A stretch of 18,890 nucleotides of DNA from Bacillota bacterium (GTDB lineage: Bacteria > Bacillota > Bacilli > Bacillales_A > Planococcaceae): contig JAEXYZ010000054.1 of assembly GCA_023405135.1 (NCBI GenBank), positions 1 to 18,890 on the forward strand, written 5' to 3'. The notes beneath the pieces were generated by a model that did no database searches, was not told the DNA's origin, and saw only the letters and a list, made by a program, of their open reading frames with translations. Shown one piece after another: positions 11,739-18,890 of this stretch; the stretch's first letter is position 1, and each line of letters begins with the position of its first letter. Position numbers and translations under genes: made by a program.

Positions 11739-12797
11739 ATGCAAAACAAAAAATCGTTTTTACTAATGTTAACATTAGCAATCGTTGCTATCTTTTCATT
11801 AGTCGGTTGCTCTAGCGAATCTTCAAAGGAAGAGGGAGAAGTAAAGGAGCCAGCTACTTCTAATGAAACGGAAACAGAATCACAATATCCAATTACAATT
11901 AAACATGCTTTAGGTGAAGCTGTAATTAAAAGTAAACCGGAGCGAGTTGTAACAATCCAATGGGCTAACCATGATGTTGCTTTAGCACTTGGTGTTGTGC
12001 CGGTAGGATTTTCAGCTGCCAATTTTGGTGTTCAAGATGATAGTGGTTTATTACCATGGACAAAAGAAAAATTGGATGAGCTTGGAGTAACGGATCCTAA
12101 CGTTTTCCAAGATACAGATGGATTGGACTTTGAAGCTATTGCAGATGCAAATCCAGATGTCATTCTTGCTGCATACTCTGGTATTACAGCAGAAGATTAC
12201 GAAACATTAACTCAAATTGCACCAGTTGTTGCATACCCAACAGCACCATGGGCAACGACATGGCGCGAGCAAGTTATGTTAAATGCTACAGGTATGGGTA
12301 TGAAAGAAGAAGGGGAGCAATTAATTAAAGATACAGAGAAGTTAATTGCTGAAAAATTAAGTGCTTACCCTCAAATTAAAGGGAAAAAAGTAGTGTGGGT
12401 TAACTTCTCAGCAAAAGATTTATCTCAATTACACATTTATACGCCAATCGATTCACGTGCAGCGTTTTTAGAAGAGTTAGGGTTAACTTATCCAGAAAGT
12501 ATTACTTCACTAATAACAGATCCAACGAGCTACTCTTTAAAATTAAGTGCTGAAAATGTTGAAGCTTTATTTGATGCAGATATTATCGTTGGTTATGGTG
12601 ATGATGCTCTTTACGAAACAATTAAAGCAGATCCGTTACTTGGAAAAATTCCAGCAGTTGAAAGAGGTTCTGTTGCGTTTATTACAAGTGATACGCCATT
12701 AGTAGCAGCAGGAACTCCAAACCCACTTTCCATCGCTTATACAATTGATGAATATTTAGAATTAATCGGTGGAGCAATTGATAAAATTGAAAAATAA
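11739..12797 (+). CDS. Iron-siderophore ABC transporter substrate-binding lipoprotein
   Basis: The protein has 352 residues. A type II signal peptide (MQNKKSFLLMLTLAIVAIFS) is followed by the lipobox LVGC with the lipidated cysteine at position 24, then a Glu/Ser-rich linker to about residue 48. The mature part is a FecB/FepB-like periplasmic-binding fold (TroA-like): ITIKHALGEAVI, PERVVTIQWANHDVALALGVVPVG, FEAIADANPDVILAAYSG, and the second lobe from about 210. It should capture a ferric siderophore at the outer face of the membrane and pass it to the permeases. Which siderophore cannot be told. It is first in a four-gene operon behind a Fur-controlled promoter; the next gene begins inside its last codons. 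Confidence 0.93.
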   Translation: MQNKKSFLLMLTLAIVAIFSLVGCSSESSKEEGEVKEPATSNETETESQYPITIKHALGEAVIKSKPERVVTIQWANHDVALALGVVPVGFSAANFGVQDDSGLLPWTKEKLDELGVTDPNVFQDTDGLDFEAIADANPDVILAAYSGITAEDYETLTQIAPVVAYPTAPWATTWREQVMLNATGMGMKEEGEQLIKDTEKLIAEKLSAYPQIKGKKVVWVNFSAKDLSQLHIYTPIDSRAAFLEELGLTYPESITSLITDPTSYSLKLSAENVEALFDADIIVGYGDDALYETIKADPLLGKIPAVERGSVAFITSDTPLVAAGTPNPLSIAYTIDEYLELIGGAIDKIEK

Positions 12798-13830
12798 TGC
12801 TACTGCCTCTGAAAAAAAGCAACTCGATTTACATGTACCGAAGCATTTTTCACTTATTTCAGTGGTGGGACTCATATTATTAATCGTCTCAATTTTTGCT
12901 TCCCTTGTATTAGGTGCTAGGGTAGTCAGTTTTCAAGAATTGATGGATGGGTTATTTTCTCAAAGTAAAGATTCTTACGGTGCGATTGTAGTACAAAAAC
13001 GCATTTCCCGGACAGTTTTTAGTTTATGCTGTGGTGTAGCATTAGGAGTTGCGGGTGTACTAATGCAATCTGTAACACGAAATCCATTAGCTGATCCAAG
13101 CATTTTAGGTGTTAATACAGGTGCAGCGTTGTTTGTAATAAGTGGAATTACATTCTTTAATATTACAACAGCAAGTCAGTACATTTGGTTAGCTTTAATC
13201 GGGGCTGCTGTAACAGCAGTTTTCGTTTTCGGAATAGGCTCTATGGGGCGAGGCGGTGCAACGCCAATTAAATTAGTTTTAGCTGGAGCTGCAACGACTG
13301 CAGCTCTTTCTTCGCTTGTAACGGCCATTATGATTCCAAGTCAATATGCGATGGACCAATTCAGGTTTTGGCAAGTGGGAAGTGTCGGCTCAGGATCGTG
13401 GGATTCCATTACGATTTTCATACCTTTTTTACTTATTGGAGTTATAACAGCGTTTGTATCAGCTCCGGCATTAAATGCATTAGCATTAGGGGACGATGTA
13501 GCAACAGGCCTTGGTGTACGACCAGGTACACTACGACTTTTTACAATTTGCGCAGGAGTTATTTTATGTGGTGTAACGACGGCTTTGGCAGGTCCAATTG
13601 GTTTTATCGGACTATTAGCAACTCATGCAATGCGTTTAGTTATTGGACCGGATTTGCGTTTTTTAATTCCGATGTCAGCATTAGCAGGGGCAATCATTTT
13701 AACAATTTCTGATGTGGTTGGCAGACTCATTGGAAGTCCTGGAGAACTTGAAGTAGGTATAATTACAGCCTTTATTGGTGCACCAATCCTCATCTTACTA
13801 GCAAAGAAATCGAAGGTGAGGTCATTATGA
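12787..13830 (+). CDS. FecCD-family siderophore ABC transporter permease 1
   Basis: The protein has about 347 residues, the normal FecCD length, with nine or ten membrane segments. Landmarks are RISRTVFSLCCGVALGVAGV, MQSVTRNPLADPSILGVNTG, the coupling-helix region near LGDDVATGLGVRP, and ALAGPIGFIGLLATHAMRLV. It forms half of the membrane channel. Start choice: a GTG at 12769 opens the frame but has no ribosome site. TTG at 12787 follows GGTGGAG (12768-12774) by 12 nt and gives a normal N-terminus, so it is preferred with some doubt. It overlaps the lipoprotein gene by 11 bp, implying translational coupling. Confidence 0.9.
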   Translation: MKNNATASEKKQLDLHVPKHFSLISVVGLILLIVSIFASLVLGARVVSFQELMDGLFSQSKDSYGAIVVQKRISRTVFSLCCGVALGVAGVLMQSVTRNPLADPSILGVNTGAALFVISGITFFNITTASQYIWLALIGAAVTAVFVFGIGSMGRGGATPIKLVLAGAATTAALSSLVTAIMIPSQYAMDQFRFWQVGSVGSGSWDSITIFIPFLLIGVITAFVSAPALNALALGDDVATGLGVRPGTLRLFTICAGVILCGVTTALAGPIGFIGLLATHAMRLVIGPDLRFLIPMSALAGAIILTISDVVGRLIGSPGELEVGIITAFIGAPILILLAKKSKVRSL

Positions 13831-14864
13831 GAAATCAATCTCGTGAAGTAAATTATATTATAGTAGGAATGCGACAAAGAAGAAGACGCTGGATTTTCGT
13901 TACTTCATTATTAGCTGTTTTCGCAATTGTTTTCTGTTGTGCGATGCTGTTATTAGGAAATACGATTTATCCAGTAAATGTAGTCATTCGTACATTGATG
14001 GGTGAAGAAATTGATGGTGCGAATTTTGCAATCAATACGATTCGACTTCCTCGTATGATTACAGGCTTTTTTGCAGGGTTTGCTTTTGGCGTGGCAGGTT
14101 ATATTTTTCAAACGATATTGCGCAATCCATTAGCAAATCCGAATATTTTAGGGATTACATCCGGATCTAGTGCAGCCGCCGTATTTTGTATTACCGTTTT
14201 ACATTTAAGCAATACTGGGATATCGATTGCAGCAGTCATTGCAGGATTAATTACGGTAATTGTCATGTATTTATTATCCCGCGGTCGCTCCTTTTCGATC
14301 GGTCGATTAATTATTATCGGAATTGGAATACAGGCGATGTTAGATGCGGTCATTTCCTATTTGATTCTTAGAAGTGCCCAACAAGATATTGCAGGAGCAT
14401 TGAGATGGTTAAGTGGTAGTTTAAATGGCTCGAAAATGAATGAAGTACTTCCTTTAATATTAATAGTCGTTGTATTAACACCTATTATGCTATTACTTAG
14501 CAAACATTTAAGCATGCTAGAATTAGGCGATCAAATGGCGACATCCCTTGGTGTAGCTACTGACAAAATGCGAATTATTTTGATCGTAAGTTCTGTATTT
14601 ATGATTGCCATTGCTACAGCAACGACTGGACCAATCGCCTTTGTATCCTTTTTAGCTGGACCTATTGCGAATCGACTAGTTGGTGTTAGTGGGTCAAATA
14701 TTCTCCCGGCAGGTTTAGTCGGTGCTAACCTTGTATTATTTGCAGATTTAATTGGACAATTTGCATTTGAAACTCGATTCCCTGTCGGTGTTATTACGGG
14801 GTTACTCGGAGCACCATATTTAATTTATTTACTCATCCGAATGAACCGAAAAGGAGAATTGTAA
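13827..14864 (+). CDS. FecCD-family siderophore ABC transporter permease 2
   Basis: The 345-residue FecCD protein has about nine membrane segments. It starts with a basic cytoplasmic N-terminus containing RQRRRR. Landmarks are RLPRMITGFFAGFAFGVAGY, QTILRNPLANPNILGITSGS, LGDQMATSLGVATD (coupling helix) and TTGPIAFVSFLAGPIANRLV. It pairs with the preceding permease to form the heterodimeric channel. The ATG overlaps the previous stop as ATGA, and GGTGAGG lies just upstream, so the two permeases should be made in equal amounts. Confidence 0.93.
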   Translation: MRNQSREVNYIIVGMRQRRRRWIFVTSLLAVFAIVFCCAMLLLGNTIYPVNVVIRTLMGEEIDGANFAINTIRLPRMITGFFAGFAFGVAGYIFQTILRNPLANPNILGITSGSSAAAVFCITVLHLSNTGISIAAVIAGLITVIVMYLLSRGRSFSIGRLIIIGIGIQAMLDAVISYLILRSAQQDIAGALRWLSGSLNGSKMNEVLPLILIVVVLTPIMLLLSKHLSMLELGDQMATSLGVATDKMRIILIVSSVFMIAIATATTGPIAFVSFLAGPIANRLVGVSGSNILPAGLVGANLVLFADLIGQFAFETRFPVGVITGLLGAPYLIYLLIRMNRKGEL

Positions 14865-15667
14865 TGAGCAGTACACATGATTTTCGAGCGGAGCGACTTG
14901 TTTCCGGCTATGATGATAAAACAATTATTCATGGAATCGATCTTGAGATTCCAAAAAATAAAATTAGCGTTATTATTGGAGCGAATGGTTGTGGAAAGTC
15001 GACTCTTTTAAAAACGATGGCCAAACTGATTAAGCCAACTGAAGGTGATGTGACACTTGATGGGAAAGCGATTAACAAATATCCACCAAAGCAGTTGGCA
15101 CGTACTTTAGGTCTTCTTCCACAGTCGCCAGTCGTTCCTGATGGGATTACGGTGGCAGATTTAGTTGGTCGAGGGAGATTTCCGCATCAATCTTTGTTTA
15201 GTGGATGGTCGAAAAAAGATTATGAAGCTGTCGAAGAAGCGATGGAGTTTATGAATATACAACAATTTGCAAATCACGATATTGATGAGCTTTCTGGTGG
15301 TCAAAGGCAACGGGTATGGATTGCAATGGCACTTGCCCAGCAAACAGATATTTTACTTCTAGACGAGCCGACAACCTTCTTAGATATAACGTATCAAGTA
15401 GAAATTTTGGACTTGCTAACAAATTTAAATCGAACGTATGGTACAACAATTGTAATGGTATTGCACGATATTAATTTATCAGCACGCTATGCGGATTATA
15501 TTTTTGCGGTGAAAGAAGGAAAGCTGATTGCAGAAGGAAAACCTGCTGAAGTTTTAACAAGCGATCTCGTAAAATCAGTTTTTGATTTAAATTGTGTTGT
15601 CATCCAAGATCCAGTTTCCCATACTCCTTTAGTCATTCCAAAAGGGCGGTATCATGTAAAAGATTAA
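14864..15667 (+). CDS. Siderophore ABC transporter ATP-binding protein (FecE/FhuC-like)
   Basis: The 267-residue ATPase powers the importer on the cytoplasmic side. Walker A is GANGCGKST (39-47), the Q-loop Gln is Q87 in LLPQSP, the ABC signature LSGGQRQRVWIAMALAQ starts at 143, Walker B is ILLLDEPT (163-170, D167 and E168), and the H-loop His is H201 in VLHDINLSARYAD. All catalytic residues are intact. The start overlaps the permease stop as TAATG. It is the last gene of the operon, with a terminator 50 bp downstream. No siderophore biosynthesis or reductase gene is seen in the window. Confidence 0.95.
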   Translation: MSSTHDFRAERLVSGYDDKTIIHGIDLEIPKNKISVIIGANGCGKSTLLKTMAKLIKPTEGDVTLDGKAINKYPPKQLARTLGLLPQSPVVPDGITVADLVGRGRFPHQSLFSGWSKKDYEAVEEAMEFMNIQQFANHDIDELSGGQRQRVWIAMALAQQTDILLLDEPTTFLDITYQVEILDLLTNLNRTYGTTIVMVLHDINLSARYADYIFAVKEGKLIAEGKPAEVLTSDLVKSVFDLNCVVIQDPVSHTPLVIPKGRYHVKD

Positions 15668-15716
15668 ATGGCTGTTGACGATTACACATAAAGGTGCATA
15701 AAATTTTCTCTTATTG

Positions 15717-15755
15717 AAAGAGCGCTTAATCTTGGAAAATTGAGCGCTCTTTTTT
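15717..15755 (+). terminator. Intrinsic terminator of the siderophore operon
   Basis: AAAGAGCGCT (15717-15726) pairs perfectly with 15743-15752. The stem is GC-rich in its upper half and is followed by a T-run (15750-15755). The loop is 16 nt and may close further by A-T pairs. Confidence 0.85.
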
Positions 15756-15827
15756 AAAATTTCAATAGAATATTAATGTTCTTTACCAAAGCTATAACTA
15801 GTCTACCGTATTTTTAAATCTATTTTA

Positions 15828-16337
15828 TTATGATAATTTTGCTAGAATTTCACGAATAAAAGCAGGCTCATCTTTAGGTGTACGAGATGTTACTAAATTT
15901 TCGCTAACGACAACCTCTTCATCTTTATAGTCTGCTCCAGCTAATTTTACATCGTCACGAATGCCGATATAACAAGTTGCAGCTTTACCTTTTAAGATAT
16001 CGGCACTAATCATGACTTGGGGTCCATGACAAATACCTGAAATAAGCTTGTCTTGTTCATTCATTTCTTTTACAAAACGAACAATATCATCATTTACTCG
16101 TAAAGCTTCTGGAGCTGAACCACCTGGAATCACAACTGCATCAAAGTCACTTGCGTTCGCTTCTGATGATGCTAATTCGACTGTGTAGGATACTGTTCCT
16201 TTTTTTCCTTTACATTCAGCCCCTTTTTCTAGGCCGATGATTGTTGTTTCATGTCCAGCTTCTTTAATTGCCTCATAAGGATTTTTCATTTCTGAATCTT
16301 CAAATCCGCCTGCTAAAAGAAATGCAACCTTCGCCAT
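15828..16337 (-). CDS. DJ-1/PfpI-family protein (type 1 glutamine amidotransferase fold)
   Basis: The 169-residue protein fills one DJ-1/PfpI domain. The nucleophile elbow is SGICHGPQ, with C103 and H104. E16 in GGFEDSE aligns with the conserved glutamate that tunes the cysteine (E18 of DJ-1), and VIPGGSAPEALR (69-80) is the family glycine loop. Relatives include general stress protein 18 (YfkM) of Bacillus and PfpI; they are described as proteases, glyoxalases or protein deglycases, and the activity here is undetermined. GGAGGG lies 8 nt before the ATG. It is monocistronic, with a clear promoter upstream. Confidence 0.9.
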   Translation of the reverse strand: MAKVAFLLAGGFEDSEMKNPYEAIKEAGHETTIIGLEKGAECKGKKGTVSYTVELASSEANASDFDAVVIPGGSAPEALRVNDDIVRFVKEMNEQDKLISGICHGPQVMISADILKGKAATCYIGIRDDVKLAGADYKDEEVVVSENLVTSRTPKDEPAFIREILAKLS

Positions 16338-16372
16338 AAGAAATTCCCTCCAATTATAGTTGTTACAAGTTT

Positions 16373-16401
16373 ACTATAATGGTCTTACATACCATTTTCA
16401 A
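16373..16401 (-). promoter_or_regulatory. Sigma-A promoter of the DJ-1/PfpI gene
   Basis: On the minus strand, TTGAAA (16396-16401) and TATAGT (16373-16378) are 17 bp apart, each matching 5 of 6 consensus bases. It lies about 36 bp upstream of the start codon. No sigma-B type element was seen. Confidence 0.7.
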
Positions 16402-16545
16402 GAAATGCGCTTGAGCATATGTAAAAGTTTGTATGTCAATTTTGTATAAAAGTTTGATCAAGATTCCTTGTTTCAAGTATGATTTGAAACAATTTTGTTA
16501 TTTCGAAGAAGGAGAGGTTAGTAGAAATCGTTTTTAGATATTTAA

Positions 16546-16581
16546 AAACTTCTTAATCATATGCGCATGATTAAGAAGTTT
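16546..16581 (-). terminator. Intrinsic terminator of the caiB-citE operon
   Basis: A perfect 15-bp stem (16546-16560 with 16567-16581) encloses the loop ATGCGC. On the minus strand it follows the CoA-transferase stop by about 12 nt, and the stem runs into a T-rich tail. Confidence 0.8.
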
Positions 16582-16593
16582 AAAAGAGGATGT

Positions 16594-17786
16594 TTAGATA
16601 ATCCCTAAGTTTTTAAGTTCTTGAATTTGTTCGTCTGTTAATTGTATTTTTTCCTTTAAAATTTCTTCGGTATGTTGGCCTTTTTCAGGTGCTAGATGGC
16701 GTATTGTGCCGGGAGTTTTAGAAAACTTCGCGAAAACATTAGGTACACGCATTACGCCAAAGTCTTTATCTTCTATCGGTATAAAAGATTGACGATATTG
16801 ATAGTGGGGGTCTTCAAATAACTGTGCAATATTGTACATCGGTCCTACAACTGCTCCCGCTTTACTAAAAATATCAACAACTTCTTTGTAAGTGTACTGT
16901 TTAATCCAGTTCCCGATAATTTCATCTAGTTCTTTTACATTTTTCAAACGCTGCTCATTTGTTGAAAATTTAGGGTCAGTGATTAAATCCTCTCTTCCAA
17001 TGGCACGGAAAATATTTTTTGTAATAGATTGAGTTGATCCAGATAAGGCAACCCAAGTTTTATCTGCTGTTAAATAGGCATTTCTAGGTGCAGTTTGTAA
17101 ACTACTATTACCAATAGGTTCAGGGATTTTTCCTAATTGATCATATGCAGTAATTTGTGGTTCCAGTAAACGCATTAACGGTTCATATAAATTGATGTCG
17201 ATTTGTTGTCCTTCTTCAACACCATTTTTAATTTGTGCGTAAAGGGCAATCATAATTGAAAGTGCCCCAAATATACTAGAAACACCATCTGCTAATGCCA
17301 TTCCTGGTAACGTAGGTCTGCCACTTTTTTCACCATTAACAGAAGTAAATCCACTCATTGCTTCTGCTACAGTACCGAAGCCACCACGCTTTGCATAAGG
17401 ACCTTCTTGGCCAAACCCAGATGTACGTAATAAAATTAATTTAGGGTTTGCTTCTAATAAAGTAGGCCAATCTAATCCCCATTTATCTAATGTACCAGGT
17501 CTGAAGTTTTCAACAAGAACATCGGTATCTTTCAATAATTGTAAAAATATCTTTTTTCCTTCTGCTGTTTTTAAATTAAGGGTAATTCCTTTTTTGTTCC
17601 GATTAAGGGTTTTCCAAAAAACACCTTTACCATCTTTTTGTGCACCATATTTTCGTGCATGATCCCCATTTTGTGGATGTTCAACTTTAATAACTTCTGC
17701 ACCGTAATCTGCTAAAAATGTACTAGCCCATGGTGCGGCTAACATTGTAGAATATCTAAAATTTTTAAACCTTGTAGCGGCAACAT
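16594..17786 (-). pseudogene. CaiB/BaiF-family CoA-transferase, frameshifted near its start
   Basis: This is a family III CoA-transferase, which moves CoA between carboxylic acids in the cytoplasm. The natural start is the ATG at 17784-17786, 4 bp after the lyase stop and behind AAGGAAG. It reads MLPLQGLKILDI, then loses frame at about 17751: one missing T changes ATT-TCT-ACA to ATT-CTA-CAA, and a stop follows. The continuing frame, MLAAPWASTFLADYGAEVIK, starts at an internal ATG (17745) and is open for 383 residues to LKNLGII. The catalytic aspartate is D153 of that frame, in LPGMALADGVSS. Without the shift the length, about 397, is normal. Translation from the internal ATG would lack the first strand of the Rossmann fold. 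The indel could be a sequencing error. Confidence 0.8.
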
Positions 17787-17790
17787 AGTA

Positions 17791-18672
17791 TCAAGCTTCC
17801 TTCAATAGAGATTCATAATGCATTCTCGCAGTTTTTTTCTGTTCCTCATATTGCCTATGCATTTCATATTGGGGCACAATACGTTTTGCTTTTTCATAAT
17901 GTGGAATGTCAATCATCCTTCCATTAAAGTTAATTGCTGCTATTCCTTCTTGGACTGCCTTTTCAAAAGATTCAATTATTTGCTTAGCTTCTAATACCTC
18001 TTCTTCTGTTGGCATAAAAGCATGATTTAAAATCTCTACATTTGTTGGATGGACACAACTATTACCACTAAAACCATGTTCATAAGCTAACCGAGCACTT
18101 TGAGCAAGTTCCTCTAAATCTGAATAGTTTGCGATACTCGACATTAAGCCCATGGGTACGATGTTATAAGCGCGAGCAGCAATACATATTTGCATACGTA
18201 TATTTTTTAGTGCTTCTGCAGTGGAACTGTTAATTTTCATTTGTAAATCTTCGACAAAGTCTTCAGCACCTAAAGCTGTCGATTGAATTCGATTACTACT
18301 TTGTAAAATTGAAGATAGATTCATATAACCCTTTGCTGTTTCAATTAAAATCGCTAATTGGATAGAACCGACTTTGAGACCATTTTGGACTTCCAGATTA
18401 GAAAGATATTCATCTATTTTTTTAACTTGTTCAGCGGACTCTACTTTCGGTACATAGATTCCTGTTAAAGAAGGAGAGATACATGCTAAAATATCATCCC
18501 ATAAAAGTTCTTCCGAATTATTTACACGAACATATACAGCACTACCACCTTTAGAGGCGGTTTCTATTCCGTTTGATAAATAGGAACGGGCTTCTACCTT
18601 GCGGGAAGGGGGGGATGCTATCCTCTAAATCTAATACGATAATATCTGCATTCCGAAAGGGAGCCTTCTTTT
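17791..18672 (-). pseudogene. CitE-type (HpcH/HpaI aldolase) CoA-ester lyase, frameshifted and 5'-truncated
   Basis: The family is the citrate lyase beta/malyl-CoA lyase TIM barrel. Pieces in order: NADIIVLDLEDSIPP (from about 18650), then after a frame change SRKVEARSYLSNG, GSAVYVRVNNSEELLWDD, SLTGIYVPKVESAEQV, ILIETAKGYMNLSSIL, ALGAEDFVEDL (acidic metal-binding block) and CVHPTNVEILNHAF. The break is a run of seven C on the minus strand (18608-18614); six would restore DSIPPSRKVEAR. The largest intact frame (17791-18324) encodes only the C-terminal 177 residues. Sequence beyond about 18672 is transposase, so the first 20-25 residues and the start are missing. With the adjacent CoA-transferase it would activate and cleave a CoA ester of a hydroxy-dicarboxylic acid (citramalyl-type is a guess). 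Confidence 0.82.
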
Positions 18673-18890
18673 GGTAAACGAAAACCTTCAGGTAACGCTA
18701 CTTTGGCTTGTTTGTAGAATCTCCGAAGTATTGTAGAAATAGATGTACCAAGTGTGATTGCATCTTCCTTAAATGTTTTCGCTTTAACAGATTGAAGGAT
18801 CATAGCTTGATTTGCCTCTTTAGAAAAACGTTGATAACGCTCGATAAATGGAGCTTTTTCGGAAAAACGCTTTCCGCAAGTACAACGATA
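18618..18890 (-). pseudogene. 5' part of an ISL3-family transposase gene, truncated
   Basis: The frame enters from beyond the window. It reads YRCTCGKRFSEKAPFIERYQ, the end of the ISL3 zinc-finger domain with its CxC cysteines, then VKAKTFKEDAITLGTSISTI and LRRFYKQAKVALPEGFRLPK, the helix-turn-helix domain. In intact relatives, LPK leads into the DDE domain (VIAIDEYKGDT). Here, at about 18672, the sequence switches to the CitE-like gene in another frame and the transposase frame ends at 18618. No terminal inverted repeat is present at the junction, so the 3' half was lost by deletion or recombination. Confidence 0.75.

Noticed and set aside
11672..12022. 116-codon minus-strand ORF over the Fur region and lipoprotein start
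   Set aside because: Antisense to a confidently identified lipoprotein gene and would span the promoter operator.
13368..13712. 114-codon plus-strand ORF inside permease 1
   Set aside because: An out-of-frame shadow of the FecCD gene, with a composition (many S, Y, C, W, R) typical of shifted frames.

Overview
The window reads as the chromosome of a low-GC Gram-positive (Firmicutes). The AT-rich composition, strong AGGAGG-type ribosome binding sites, TTG and GTG starts, a bacillithiol-transferase-type DinB protein, a Bacillus-type topoisomerase III and a Fur-box-controlled siderophore importer all point to Bacillaceae or Planococcaceae/Caryophanaceae (Lysinibacillus or Solibacillus-like). 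The genus is an inference. No rRNA, tRNA or CRISPR array was seen.

Region 1 (about 1-2,600) is accessory. It starts with the tail of an unidentified gene. Next comes a two-gene operon whose first product carries the RelA/SpoT synthetase motifs and whose second carries a Panacea (DUF4065) domain. This is the layout of a toxSAS-type PanT/PanA toxin-antitoxin pair, and it is the most interesting system here. A 16-bp bidirectional terminator separates it from a small convergent winged-helix regulator gene. Upstream of that regulator lies a structured leader with an intrinsic terminator, then about 500 bp of gene-free AT-rich DNA with a tandem GTACCCCA repeat.

Region 2 (about 2,600-7,850) holds a YiiX-like papain-fold protein, a small membrane protein, a BstA/YfiT-like DinB protein and topoisomerase III (topB). 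Just upstream of topB, in inverted orientation, are a diverged relic of the 3' end of a second topB and a broken small ORF. A convergent gene with an HNH-like motif shares topB's terminator.

Region 3 (about 8,050-10,790) begins with an IS3-family element (orfA/orfB, terminal inverted repeats, an unusual 118-bp internal hairpin). It is followed by an orphan YezG/DUF600-type immunity gene, a small unknown helical protein gene and a doubtful or decayed ORF. This looks like the remains of a polymorphic-toxin or immunity island whose toxin is not present.

Region 4 (about 10,790-15,760) has a VanZ-like membrane protein. It is followed by a compact iron-siderophore ABC importer operon (lipoprotein, two FecCD permeases, ATPase), with overlapping genes, a near-consensus promoter, a near-perfect Fur box at the expected start of transcription, and an intrinsic terminator.

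Region 5 (about 15,830-18,890) is on the minus strand. It has a DJ-1/PfpI protein with its own promoter, then a CaiB-type CoA-transferase and a CitE-type lyase arranged as an operon. Both of the latter carry single-base frameshifts. The lyase also lacks its N-terminus because it is joined to the 5' part of an ISL3-family transposase gene, so this catabolic pair looks inactivated unless the two indels are sequencing errors.
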